Source: Betaproteobacteria bacterium
GTDB lineage: Bacteria > Pseudomonadota > Gammaproteobacteria > Burkholderiales > Methylophilaceae
Direction of reading: 5' to 3'
Assembly (NCBI GenBank): GCA_016867975.1
Contig: VGIC01000001.1
Coordinates: 49,227 to 113,226, forward strand
DNA: 64,000 nt
The notes under the pieces: model-generated
Databases searched by the model: none
What the model was told of the DNA's origin: nothing
What the model saw: the letters and a program-made list of their open reading frames with translations, nothing else
Position numbers and translations under genes: made by a program
In this document: positions 35,415-44,345 of the stretch, in pieces
Numbering within the stretch: the first letter of the stretch is position 1
Layout of the letters: every line of letters begins with the position of its first letter

Positions 35415-37280
35415 TTACAGGCTAAACACTGTCAATGCACCACCACCAGGAGCAGCATTGTACTTAGTCAATTCAGCGTAACCACCAGCAGCACCCAAAG
35501 CGTCAGTTGGAGTTGTTAAGCCAAGGTTCATCGCTACACCAGCCCAGCCACCAACACCTGACAATACGCCAACGTATTGTTTGCCTTTGTTGCCATATGT
35601 GAATGCGTTACCAATCACGCCAGAACCCACTTGGAATTTCCAGAGTTCTTTACCTGATTTAGCATCCAACGCTTTGAACCAGCGGTCCAGAGTGCCGTAG
35701 AATACCAAGTCAGAAGCGGTTGTTAAAGCACCACCCCAAGCAGAGAATTTCTCTTTGTTGTACCAAACTTTTTTGTTGGTCATTGGGTCATAAGCACCGA
35801 AACCACCCATTACACCGTCTGGACCTGGGAACATGGTCAATGTAGCACCTACCCATGGTTGACCAGCAACGTATTTAGACTCAACTGGCTCGTATGTCAT
35901 ACATACGTGGTTCAATGGAGTGTAAATCAAACCAGTGCGTGGTGAGTAAGCAGCTGGTTGTTGGTCTTTAGTACCCAATGCAGCTGGGCAAATGCCTTTA
36001 GCATTGTAGTCTTGGTGAGTAGAAGCTGATGCCAATTTGTTTGGAACACCGGTCTTCATGTCAACATCAGTTGCCCAGTTAACGAATGGGTGTACTTTTT
36101 CAGCAGCTTGCAATTTACCGTTGTGAGCGTTCCATGTGTAAGCGAAGCCGTTGCGGTCATGGTGCCATGCGTATGTTTTGCCACCTTTGTCGAACAAGAT
36201 GACTTCGTTAATACCGTCGTAGTCCCACTCGTCGTGTGGAGTCATTTGCATACCCCATTTTGCAACGCCAGTGTCTAAGTCACGTGCGAATACAGTCATA
36301 GACCATTTGTTGTCGCCTGGACGTACGTCTGGGTTCCAAACAGATGGGTTACCTGTACCGTAGTAAACCAAGTTGGTACGTGCATCATATGGCCACCAAC
36401 CCCATACAGAGCCACCACCATGTTGCCAACCATCTTTAACAGCTTGTGGTTTCAACCATGTTTTAACGCCAAGGTCTGCTTCACCGATTTTCAGTTGGTC
36501 GTTAGGCAATTTTTTGAAAGAACCGCCCAATTTGTTACCGCCATTTACGTCTTGGTAAACTGACAATGCGCTGTACTCAGGCACATCTTTGTTGAAGCCG
36601 TCGCCGATCAATACTTCAGCGTCAGGGCCTGTTGAGTATGCTTTCCATGCCAATGAACCATCAGCAATGTTGTATGCAGCGATAAAGCAACGTACGCCGA
36701 ACTCAGCACCTGAACAACCGGTCAACACTTTGTCTTTAATAACGTGTGGAGCGTTAGTGTTGGTAGCGCCAACTTTTGGGTCTGTGTTCAAAATAGACCA
36801 AACTTTAGCACCGGTTTTAGCGTCCAAAGCAACTAGGTTACCGTCGTTTTGTTGCAAGAAGATTTTGCCGTCGCCGAAGCCTAAGCCACGATTAACGTTA
36901 TCGCAGCACAATACAGCTTGTACTGATGGGTCTTGTTTAGGGAAATATGACCAAACGATTTTTTGGTTGTCGTTCAAGTCAAGCGCGTATACGTTGTTTG
37001 GGAATGCTGTATGTACATACATCATGTTACCAACAACTACTGGTGAACCTTCGTGACCGCGGTTAACACCAGTTGCGAATGTCCAAGCTGCTTTCAGGTT
37101 TTTAACGTTACCTTTGTTCACTTGTGACAAAGCACTGTAGCCTTGGTTGTTGTGCTGACCACGTGGGTGAGCCCAGTTGTTTGCATCTTTCATTGCTGCT
37201 TCTTGATCTGCTGCTGCGAATGCAACTAAAGGCATTGCTGCAACTAAGCCAAGAGCTAACTTGATTTTGTTGATTTGCAT
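35415..37280 (-). CDS. xoxF: Lanthanide-dependent PQQ methanol dehydrogenase XoxF
   Basis: The 621-residue quinoprotein starts at ATG 37280, where GGAG lies 6 nt upstream; a TTG four codons earlier overlaps that ribosome site. A signal peptide ends near LVAFA. The propeller domain has the vicinal disulfide C125-C126 (LCCDNVN), Glu193 in SGAEFG and Asn311 in GTGNPSVWN. It has the catalytic Asp353 with the extra Asp355 in HDEWDYDGIN. This D-x-D is the lanthanide-ligand signature of XoxF, where MxaF has Ala. It oxidises methanol to formaldehyde or formate in the periplasm. No mxaF-type or second large PQQ enzyme is present in the window. Confidence 0.97.
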   Translation of the reverse strand: MQINKIKLALGLVAAMPLVAFAAADQEAAMKDANNWAHPRGQHNNQGYSALSQVNKGNVKNLKAAWTFATGVNRGHEGSPVVVGNMMYVHTAFPNNVYALDLNDNQKIVWSYFPKQDPSVQAVLCCDNVNRGLGFGDGKIFLQQNDGNLVALDAKTGAKVWSILNTDPKVGATNTNAPHVIKDKVLTGCSGAEFGVRCFIAAYNIADGSLAWKAYSTGPDAEVLIGDGFNKDVPEYSALSVYQDVNGGNKLGGSFKKLPNDQLKIGEADLGVKTWLKPQAVKDGWQHGGGSVWGWWPYDARTNLVYYGTGNPSVWNPDVRPGDNKWSMTVFARDLDTGVAKWGMQMTPHDEWDYDGINEVILFDKGGKTYAWHHDRNGFAYTWNAHNGKLQAAEKVHPFVNWATDVDMKTGVPNKLASASTHQDYNAKGICPAALGTKDQQPAAYSPRTGLIYTPLNHVCMTYEPVESKYVAGQPWVGATLTMFPGPDGVMGGFGAYDPMTNKKVWYNKEKFSAWGGALTTASDLVFYGTLDRWFKALDAKSGKELWKFQVGSGVIGNAFTYGNKGKQYVGVLSGVGGWAGVAMNLGLTTPTDALGAAGGYAELTKYNAAPGGGALTVFSL

Positions 37281-37584
37281 ATTAATCTCCAAAGTTAAAC
37301 TACTAAAAGTTAAACTACTAAGGTTTAAATAAAATGATCCCTCTTAATCTGTTAAAGTTTTTGATGTATCCTCAAATTTTTAACAGTCTTGTGGAACTAT
37401 TTTTTAGCACGTTTTAGGTGCGTTTCGAAACTATATATCAGTCATCCACGAATTGCAATAGATTGTTTACAATTTGTTTACAAATTAATTTTATTGGCTG
37501 GATTCTTAGTTAAATCCCGCTTTAAATTGCATTAACGATTTATAATAAACCGTTAATAATCAATAAGAAAGACCATTTTTGCCT
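37281..37584. other. Divergent xoxF-pip intergenic region with 15-bp tandem repeat
   Basis: The 304 bp contain the xoxF leader and the pip promoter. The ribosome site GGAG (37287-37290) decides the xoxF start. Immediately before it, AAGTTAAACTACTA is repeated with a 15-bp period (37292-37305 and 37307-37320), with a partial third copy. The rest is very A/T-rich with no recognised consensus. Confidence 0.7.
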
Positions 37585-38556
37585 ATGATAAGCAACGCTT
37601 ATAATTTGTATCCAGAACTTGATGTGACAGAGTCACATTTGCTTAAAGTGGATGAAACTCATGAAATTTATTACGAAATTTGCGGCAACCCGCAAGGTGC
37701 GCCGGTGGTATTCTTGCATGGTGGTCCCGGTAGCGGCTGCAATCCGACGCAACGCCGCTTTTTCGATCCCAAGCACTACCGGATTATTCTCATTGATCAG
37801 CGCGGCTGTGGTCGAAGCAGGCCTTTGGGGTGCATAGCGCACAACACTACGCAACACCTGGTCGATGATATTGACCGGATACGCCAGCAGTTAGGGATAG
37901 CCCGATGGTTGGTATTTGGAGGCTCTTGGGGTAGCACTTTGGCATTGGCTTATGCCACTCAGCATACTGCGCATATCAGTGGCCTTATTCTACGCGGCAT
38001 ATTTTTAAGCCGCCCGACAGAACTCCATTGGTTTTTAGGGGCGGTTAAGCAGTTTTATCCGGAACATTGGGAAACATTGTGCGCTTATCTGCCCGCAGGT
38101 GAGCGTGAAGACGTGCTTCGATCCTATCAATGTTTGGTTTTCTCGGAGGACCCCGCCATTAGCATTCCAGCTGCAATACAGTGGAATGCGTTTGAAAGTG
38201 GCATCATGACCCTGTTGCCCAGAGCCGCTGGCGATGGTGAGGTCCATGATGCTGTGGAATTGGCCCGCGCTAGGGTGCAAATCCACTACATCGCGCATCA
38301 TTGTTTTATCTCGGGGTCAGCATTGCTGGCAGAAGCGGCCAATAAACTCGCACATACCCCTACTGTCATCGTGCAAGGGCGTTATGACATGGTTTGTCCG
38401 CCCATTACGGCTTGGGAACTTAGCAAAGCCATGCCACATGCAACGTTCCATATGATCGATGATGCAGGACATTCGGCCATGGAGACGGGGACATTGTCGG
38501 CACTGGTGGGTGCTACAGAATGCTTCAAAAGCTTATCCAGTTCAGATCCGACATGA
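37585..38556 (+). CDS. pip: Proline iminopeptidase
   Basis: From the ATG at 37585 the protein has 323 residues. The alpha/beta-hydrolase motifs are VVFLHGGPGSGCNPTQRRFF (oxyanion region), FGGSWGSTLALAYA (nucleophile Ser), and the Asp/His pair in YDMVCPPITAWEL and IDDAGHSAMETG. The order and spacing fit the Pip (S33) family, which removes N-terminal proline from peptides in the cytoplasm. A TTG six bases upstream is a less likely start. Its stop codon overlaps the next gene (ATGA). Confidence 0.94.
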   Translation: MISNAYNLYPELDVTESHLLKVDETHEIYYEICGNPQGAPVVFLHGGPGSGCNPTQRRFFDPKHYRIILIDQRGCGRSRPLGCIAHNTTQHLVDDIDRIRQQLGIARWLVFGGSWGSTLALAYATQHTAHISGLILRGIFLSRPTELHWFLGAVKQFYPEHWETLCAYLPAGEREDVLRSYQCLVFSEDPAISIPAAIQWNAFESGIMTLLPRAAGDGEVHDAVELARARVQIHYIAHHCFISGSALLAEAANKLAHTPTVIVQGRYDMVCPPITAWELSKAMPHATFHMIDDAGHSAMETGTLSALVGATECFKSLSSSDPT

Positions 38557-39860
38557 AACGCACCCGATTCAATCTGATCCCTGATCTAGCACTGAAGTCT
38601 AACCTCCACAAGGCACTTCAACTGTCACGTGAGACTTATGAGCGGCAGCGTTACAACACGCCTATGTTTGTTATGTTCGAAACGTTGAAGGCATTCCAGC
38701 GTCACAATGCATTCGGTCTGTCCGCATCGCTCTCCTTTTATGCGATGTTCGCGTTAATTCCGATGGTGCTCTTGATGTTCTTTTTATTGAGCCATTGGGT
38801 TTTTAGTTCTGACTACGCCATCATCAAGCTCGCTATCGTCACTAGCAATCTGGTGCCTCAACTCAGTAACAGCATTATGGTGGAGGTATACAACGCTTCC
38901 AAACACCGCGCGGCGTGGGGTGCATTAGGGGTGTTTGTTTTGCTGTGGACGGTGACCCCGCTCGCCGGCGCCATGCGCAGCGCTTTCTATAATATAGCGG
39001 CACTGATAGAGCCTCCCTCGTTCTTTCGCAGAAAAGTGAAGGATGTTATCGCCATCATTGGCATGTTACTTTTATTCTTCTTATTTACTTTTGCCGGATT
39101 GGCGCTTGAAAATGTGGTCACTTTTTTAGGGGAAAACATCGCTGCACTTCAGTCGAGCAGCGTGGCCATCATGACCTCACTTTTGATGACCACTTTATTG
39201 ATCGCCGCTCTCTACTTTGCTTTTTTTCCAGTCAAACTGCATTTTCGTCACATTTTGATTGGTGCTTTATTCACCGCGGTGCTGTGGCTACTTATGCGTC
39301 CGGCATTTACGGTATTTTTTTCGATGAATGCATCCTATGGCGCCATTTTTGGCGGGATGAAAAATCTGTTTATTTCTATCACATGGCTCTACTTCAACTT
39401 TGCCGTATTCTTGTTGGGAACAGAGTTGATTGCCACACTGCGAAAAAAAGAGGTGTTGCTACTTAAAGGGCTCTTCAATGAAGAGATCGAAAACTCATCC
39501 CAACTACCGCTTCACTACATCGAAAAGTTGATGCAGCGCTATGGCCACACCTACCAGCAAGGTGAGTACATCTTTAAGCGCGGTGAGGCCATCGGAAATC
39601 TGTACTATCTGGTCAGCGGGCAAATTCAGCTCATGAAAGAGGATGAGTCTCTACGCAGACTTGGACCTGGGGACTACTTCGGTGAGTTGGCCATGCTGTC
39701 TAACACGCCTGCCATCGCGGATGCCCTAGTGGTTTCAGACCATGCAGCCGTCATCTCGATGCACTCAGACAATATCGAGATCTTGCTGCTGGACGAGCCT
39801 AAAGTGGCCATGCGATTTCTCCGGCAAATGGCGGACAGATTACAAAAGCGTTTCGCGTGA
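38553..39860 (+). CDS. YihY/RNase-BN-like membrane protein fused to a cyclic-nucleotide-binding domain
   Basis: The start at 38553 overlaps the pip stop by four bases (ATGA); an earlier ATG at 38520 lies inside pip. The 435-residue protein has about six membrane helices of the YihY family (FGLSASLSFYAMFALIPMVL, WTVTPLAGAMRSAFYNIA, NASYGAIFGGMKNLFISITW). From about residue 315 a CRP-type cNMP-binding domain follows (YIFKRGEAIGNLYYLVSGQI, GDYFGELAML). The Arg that normally binds the cyclic phosphate is missing: the segment after GELAML reads SNTPAIADALV. The domain may therefore bind another ligand or be structural. The YihY proteins were once called RNase BN, but that is not their function, and their role is unknown. 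Confidence 0.82.
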   Translation: MKRTRFNLIPDLALKSNLHKALQLSRETYERQRYNTPMFVMFETLKAFQRHNAFGLSASLSFYAMFALIPMVLLMFFLLSHWVFSSDYAIIKLAIVTSNLVPQLSNSIMVEVYNASKHRAAWGALGVFVLLWTVTPLAGAMRSAFYNIAALIEPPSFFRRKVKDVIAIIGMLLLFFLFTFAGLALENVVTFLGENIAALQSSSVAIMTSLLMTTLLIAALYFAFFPVKLHFRHILIGALFTAVLWLLMRPAFTVFFSMNASYGAIFGGMKNLFISITWLYFNFAVFLLGTELIATLRKKEVLLLKGLFNEEIENSSQLPLHYIEKLMQRYGHTYQQGEYIFKRGEAIGNLYYLVSGQIQLMKEDESLRRLGPGDYFGELAMLSNTPAIADALVVSDHAAVISMHSDNIEILLLDEPKVAMRFLRQMADRLQKRFA

Positions 39861-39919
39861 TTTTGTTTTAGAATGGCAGCATCTTATCCATGCATTAATC
39901 CATATAGGCAGAGTCGTTT

Positions 39920-41449
39920 ATGGCAAAGAGTTCATCCCTCCATCAGCAAGCAACCCAGTTTGAAATGCAGCCTGTACTGCAATTGCTCAACTCAGGCAGG
40001 CTGGCAGAAGCCGAAGCCGCCGCCAAAAAACTGGTGGCGCGTTACCCAAACACGTTTATCCTGTATAACATACTCGGCATTGCACAGGATGGTTTAAGCA
40101 AATATAGTGACGCAGTGAATAGCTACACTAAGGCACTGGCGCTACAACCTGACACGCCTGATTTACATTTCAATCTCGGCATCGCACTTGCCAACATTCA
40201 AAAATACGATGAAGCGGCAAAGCATTATCAGCGCGCAATCGCGTTAAATCCTCACTTCTTTGAGGCCTACGCAAACTTGGGGATTGTGCTACAAAAGCAA
40301 GGCCTGCTTGAAGATGCGGTTGAGCATTACCGCACGGCGCTCGGTATTCATGAGGATGCGCGCGGGCACTTCAACTTAGGGACAGCGCTGCGCGATCAAG
40401 GAAAACTGGATGAGGCCATCGTACACTTCAGGCGCGCCATTAACATGTTCCCGAATTATGCCGATGCTCACAATTATTTGGGGGAGTGTCTGCGTGATCA
40501 AGGCAACATGGAGGATGCCATCAAGAGCTATCTGGACACCTTACAGCTTAACCCAGACCATGCCGGCGCCAATTACAACATGGGGGAATTCCTCTACTTG
40601 GCAGGACGTTTTGATGAAGCAGTGGGGCATTTTGAGCGATCCAAACTGGACGACTGGCAGGAGCGCGCACTTTACTGTACCTACAAAGCGCAACACTTTG
40701 ACGAGTTTAAAGCCAAGCTGGATGAGATCGTGCGCACCCATAAAAAGCATGATGCGCCCTTTTTGGCGACACTCTCCACGCACTACGCCACCAATTTTGG
40801 CACAGAAGATCCATATAACTTCTGTAAGAACGGCTTCGATTTTGTCTATCAAAACAGCATCAAAGAGCTGGCGGAACCTGACAGTCAGTTCCTGAAAGAG
40901 CTACTGCACGACATTGACAACACCGCCATCGAAGTGCGCGCTCAGGGCATGATCATCAACGGCAAACAATCTGCCGGCAACTTGTTCAAACGTCCTGAAG
41001 CCTCTTTCAGAAAACTGGGTGAGCTGGTCAAGCAAGAGTTTATTAACTATAGGAATAAATTCGCCGGAGCTGATTGCGAATTGATCAAATCATTTCCCAA
41101 AGAACTGGAATTCACCAGTTCATGGTATGTGAGGCTGCGTCGAGGCGGGTTTGTTGATCGCCACATCCATGAGGTCGGTTGGATTAGCGGCGCGGTGTAT
41201 TTAGTCCTGCCAAAGGAAAAGCAAGATCCCAGCGAAGGCTGCTTTGAATATGGCTTGCATGGCGACAACTACCCCCAAAAGCATGATCATTTCCCAGTCG
41301 GGTTGGCGACCCCCAAAGTGGGCGATATTGTGTTGTTTCCATCCTCACTGTTTCACCGCACTATTCCTTTTAACTCGAACGAAGAGCGTATTTGCATCGC
41401 ATTTGATTTAAAACCGGAAGGCGATATTTTTAGACATTCAAATTATTAA
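39920..41449 (+). CDS. TPR protein with C-terminal 2OG-Fe(II) oxygenase-like domain
   Basis: This 509-residue protein has about seven TPR units between residues 10 and 260 (YNILGIAQDGLSKYSDAVNSY, HFNLGTALRDQGKLDEAIVH, and similar). A linker and a 2-oxoglutarate/Fe oxygenase-like C-terminus follow. Candidate metal ligands are His in DRHIHEVGWISGAVYLVLP and in FHRTIPF, and a basic residue in EERICIAFDL could bind the oxoglutarate. There is no signal peptide. Such TPR-2OG proteins are annotated as putative hydroxylases with unknown substrates. It starts 59 bp after the YihY-like gene and may be co-transcribed with pip and that gene. Confidence 0.8.
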   Translation: MAKSSSLHQQATQFEMQPVLQLLNSGRLAEAEAAAKKLVARYPNTFILYNILGIAQDGLSKYSDAVNSYTKALALQPDTPDLHFNLGIALANIQKYDEAAKHYQRAIALNPHFFEAYANLGIVLQKQGLLEDAVEHYRTALGIHEDARGHFNLGTALRDQGKLDEAIVHFRRAINMFPNYADAHNYLGECLRDQGNMEDAIKSYLDTLQLNPDHAGANYNMGEFLYLAGRFDEAVGHFERSKLDDWQERALYCTYKAQHFDEFKAKLDEIVRTHKKHDAPFLATLSTHYATNFGTEDPYNFCKNGFDFVYQNSIKELAEPDSQFLKELLHDIDNTAIEVRAQGMIINGKQSAGNLFKRPEASFRKLGELVKQEFINYRNKFAGADCELIKSFPKELEFTSSWYVRLRRGGFVDRHIHEVGWISGAVYLVLPKEKQDPSEGCFEYGLHGDNYPQKHDHFPVGLATPKVGDIVLFPSSLFHRTIPFNSNEERICIAFDLKPEGDIFRHSNY

Positions 41450-41929
41450 ACTCTAATGGTTAAACTTTAGTAGTGCCGTCGCAAGATAAGAAATCTGTCA
41501 TCGTAGCGCCATCGTTATAAAGTGGTGCAAATTAAGGAAGCACGGAATAAGTCTCCATGAACCACGTTGCGAATAAATTTGAGATGATTGCAAGGCGTGC
41601 GACACAGGTTGTAGTCATTCTACAAAGCCAAGGAGCACAACGAAGCAAGCGCGCAAATTTATTGCAACCCTTATGGGCACAGGGTTTGCGGGCGGTCTGC
41701 TGTGTTAGACTTCTTGCGAAGGGAATGACCATTCGCTACAAAGTTTGCCGTGCATCCCATCCCGCAAACCTCATGTGCGTGGTCATGAGGACTTGTTCCG
41801 TGCTTCCTTAATGCATCATGCCGGATGACTATCTCGTGACGATGCTGTCTAAGAAAGCCAAAATATCTGATTCTTCTTCAAGGATTGTTTGACGCCATGT
41901 TGAGATGTTGTGGCGGTCATGACTCTCTC
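41450..41929. other. Intergenic region containing a long palindromic element
   Basis: The 480 bp between convergent genes contain only the 280-bp MITE-like element listed separately and unremarkable flanks. The 10-mer TGCCGTCGCA near 41475 also occurs in the atpD-atpC gap, which may be chance or a shared repeat family. Confidence 0.6.
41532..41811. mobile_element. 280-bp non-coding element with 34-bp imperfect terminal inverted repeats
   Basis: The left end TTAAGGAAGCACGGAATAAG, continuing TCTCCATGAACCACG, is repeated inverted at the right end as TTAAGGAAGCACGGAACAAG, continuing TCCTCATGACCACG. Internal inverted pairs are CAAATTTATT with its complement, GTTGTAG/CTACAA around a 5-nt loop, and GGTTTGCGGG/CCCGCAAACC. 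No protein gene is credible inside it. TGCA occurs close to both ends and could be a target duplication. It looks like a MITE or composite repeat. Confidence 0.75.
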
Positions 41930-42511
41930 CTATGCATACAAGCTTCTGATCAACTGACTCTCAAATGGAATCAGCATGGTCGTGAGCAACAATTGGGCGA
42001 TGAGGATCGTGATCAGTGGGCTCAGATCAACGTGAGCTAAGGGTGGAATAAGCTTGCGTACGGCTTGGAGTATGGGGGTGTTGAGTGCGTGTAAGACTGG
42101 GGCGATAGGGGTATGTGGGTTGATCCAGCTGAGGATAGCCTCTAGCAGAATGGAGTAAAAGAAGATCGAAACGCTGAAAATGATGACACCGATCAATGCG
42201 ATTGCGCCAATTTTTAGCCCAACCTCCCCATCTGCTACCAAGAAAGGAAAGTCTTTAAGCCACAGGGAGCCGCAAGTTTGTAGCAGTTGCGCTAAGTAAG
42301 CCAGCACAATGGTGCTGAGATCTATTTTCCCCAAGCTGGGGACAATGCGACGAATGGGTTTGACCGAAAAATTGGTCACAACGACAAGCATCTGCGCCAG
42401 CTGGTGTTGAAAGGATACACGGGTCAACTGGAAATAGAAACGCAATAAAAAAGCGATCGTCAGTAGATTGAATAAGGTTTCGTGTAAAAATAAAACAGCG
42501 GTGGTGAACAT
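41930..42511 (-). CDS. yggT: YggT family membrane protein
   Basis: This 193-residue, highly hydrophobic protein has two related halves, each with two membrane helices. LLTIAFLLRFYFQLTRVSF and NFSVKPIRRIVPSLG in the first half correspond to ILLEAILSWINPHTPIAPVL and NTPILQAVRKLIPPLAHVDL in the second. The YggT family has been linked to cation/osmotic tolerance and cell division-associated functions, without a settled mechanism. It is the last gene of the widespread yggS-proC-yggT group on the minus strand (40 bp after proC). Confidence 0.9.
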   Translation of the reverse strand: MFTTAVLFLHETLFNLLTIAFLLRFYFQLTRVSFQHQLAQMLVVVTNFSVKPIRRIVPSLGKIDLSTIVLAYLAQLLQTCGSLWLKDFPFLVADGEVGLKIGAIALIGVIIFSVSIFFYSILLEAILSWINPHTPIAPVLHALNTPILQAVRKLIPPLAHVDLSPLITILIAQLLLTTMLIPFESQLIRSLYA

Positions 42512-42551
42512 TATTGATAATCTCGCATACCTGCGTCTAATGACTGCTATT

Positions 42552-43358
42552 CTATTGCCCTAATAGGTCTCCAAGCAATACCGATTTTTCTGCCGCGGCT
42601 TTTGCTGCATCATAGACAATCCGTCTGGTGTCAGCAGACTCGAATGCAAGAATGCCCTGTTCCGTTGTGCCACCTTTTGAGGTGACCTGAGCGCGTAGGG
42701 TCTTAACGTCTTCAGCACTTTGCGCCGCAAGCATACTGGCCCCTAGGAAAGTCTGCGTGGCCAGCATCTTTGCCGCATCAGGGCTTAAGCCCAGCTTAAT
42801 TCCGGCATCTTGTAATGCTTCAATAAAATAGAACACGTAGGCGGGACCACTTCCGGAGATGGCCGTCACCGCATCCATCTGTTTCTCATCTTCAAGCCAT
42901 AGTGTTTTGCCGACCGCCGCCAAGATTTGTTCTGCCTGATCTCGCTGATAACCGCTGACCTTGGGCAGGGCATAGAGTGCAGAGGCCCCCGCTTGAATCT
43001 GTGACGGGGTATTGGGCATGACGCGAATGATGGCTTGATAATCACCAAGCCAGTGCGCAAGGTCTGCACTCCTGATGCCGGCAGCAATTGAAACAACCAG
43101 CTGTGACTTGAGAGCGCTCACCAAGCCATGACACACCTCCTTAAGTTGTTGTGGTTTGACGGCTAGGATAATCACATCAGCTTCTTCCGTGAATGTGAGA
43201 TTATCCGAAGCGCTGACGCCAAACTCAGTAGCAAGCGCTAGGCGTTTTTCTATGTCTAGCTCTAGTACACTGATAAGTGAAGGATCAAATCCCTTGTTAG
43301 TGAGGCCGCAGATAATCGCGCGCGCCATATTGCCACCACCGATAAAATTAATCTTCAT
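42552..43358 (-). CDS. proC: Pyrroline-5-carboxylate reductase
   Basis: The 268-residue enzyme has the dinucleotide motif INFIGGGNMARAIICGL at the N-terminus and the P5CR signature near the C-terminus (QTFLGASMLAAQSAEDVKTL, then RAQVTSKGGTTEQGI). AVKPQQLKEVC and RVMPNTPSQIQAGASALYA are the other conserved blocks. It reduces pyrroline-5-carboxylate to proline with NAD(P)H. It lies 71 bp after yggS and 40 bp before yggT. Confidence 0.96.
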   Translation of the reverse strand: MKINFIGGGNMARAIICGLTNKGFDPSLISVLELDIEKRLALATEFGVSASDNLTFTEEADVIILAVKPQQLKEVCHGLVSALKSQLVVSIAAGIRSADLAHWLGDYQAIIRVMPNTPSQIQAGASALYALPKVSGYQRDQAEQILAAVGKTLWLEDEKQMDAVTAISGSGPAYVFYFIEALQDAGIKLGLSPDAAKMLATQTFLGASMLAAQSAEDVKTLRAQVTSKGGTTEQGILAFESADTRRIVYDAAKAAAEKSVLLGDLLGQ

Positions 43359-43429
43359 TGATATCTCGCTTTTGAATCTAGATTTTTTATGAGGCAGACT
43401 TTCATCTGCCTGAATGCCAATCTTTTGGC

Positions 43430-44164
43430 TTAGTGTTGCTTGTTAGTGACAGGCAAGTTCTCATGGAAAATCTGGGTTGATTTTTTTGCTCTTGCACCGA
43501 ACAAGGCGGAGCCAATCCGTACAATAGTGGCCCCGTATTGAACGGCAATTGGATAGTCATTTGACATTCCGATTGACAGCGTGTCCAAATCAAAGCCTAT
43601 TCTAACCAGGCTATCATAGCACTCTCTCACTTGCTGGAATTGTCTATGTTGTTCATCAACATCCTCGCTGGGAGCTGGAATGGCCATCAAGCCGCGTAGT
43701 TTTAATCTTGGTAACGTCCAAATTTTTTGTGCCAGCAACTCAAGCTCATTGATGCCTGCACCGCTTTTGGAAGCTTCATCGCTGATATTCACTTGGATGC
43801 AAACTTGAAGTGGGGGTAAGTGTTCCGGTCGCGCATCATTTAAACGTTGTGCAATCTTTTCACGGTCCACACTATGGACCCAGTTGAAGTGCTGTGCAAT
43901 CGCTTGCGTTTTGTTGCTTTGGATAGGGCCGATAAAGTGCCACTCGATCTCCAGATCGGATAGTGCGGCCTGTTTTTCGAGCGCTTCTTGTACGTAATTC
44001 TCCCCATACCGTGTTTGTCCGCAAAGAAAGCCTGCGCGAATGGCGGCGGCAGGTTGCGATTTACTGACAGCAAGCAACTGAACCTCTTGTTGATAGGGAG
44101 AGGTTAGTCTCGCAGCGCTAATAGTTGCTGCAATATCTTGTAAGCGGTCACTAAATGTGGTCAT
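43430..44164 (-). CDS. yggS: PLP homeostasis protein (YggS/PLPBP)
   Basis: The ATG at 44164 gives 244 residues; a TTG nine bases upstream was rejected. The PLP-binding lysine is in LLAVSKSQPAAAI. WHFIGPIQSNKTQAIAQHFN, SVDREKIAQRLN and LDTLSIGMSNDYPIAVQYGA are family blocks. PLPBP proteins hold pyridoxal phosphate and influence amino-acid pools without known catalysis. It heads the yggS-proC-yggT group. Confidence 0.95.
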   Translation of the reverse strand: MTTFSDRLQDIAATISAARLTSPYQQEVQLLAVSKSQPAAAIRAGFLCGQTRYGENYVQEALEKQAALSDLEIEWHFIGPIQSNKTQAIAQHFNWVHSVDREKIAQRLNDARPEHLPPLQVCIQVNISDEASKSGAGINELELLAQKIWTLPRLKLRGLMAIPAPSEDVDEQHRQFQQVRECYDSLVRIGFDLDTLSIGMSNDYPIAVQYGATIVRIGSALFGARAKKSTQIFHENLPVTNKQH

Positions 44165-44345
44165 AATCGGCAAAGCTTAGAAACACAAGCACGTTTCGGT
44201 AAGAATTATAGCAGGAGCAGGTTGTGGATATTGCAAAATTACTCGTGTTTTCAGTTTGGAGTAAGGCCTCGTAGAGATTGGTGTGGATGTCGTGCAAGCT
44301 GCCGCTGACAGCGCGACTACAGGTGGGTAACGGGCTAAGGGTGGT

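Noticed and set aside
37281..37292. XoxF start at TTG 37292
   Set aside because: This TTG overlaps the GGAG ribosome site that serves the ATG at 37280.
41557..41811. Possible 84-residue protein opposite a 66-residue frame
   Set aside because: Both frames lie wholly inside the palindromic element and mirror each other through its inverted repeats.
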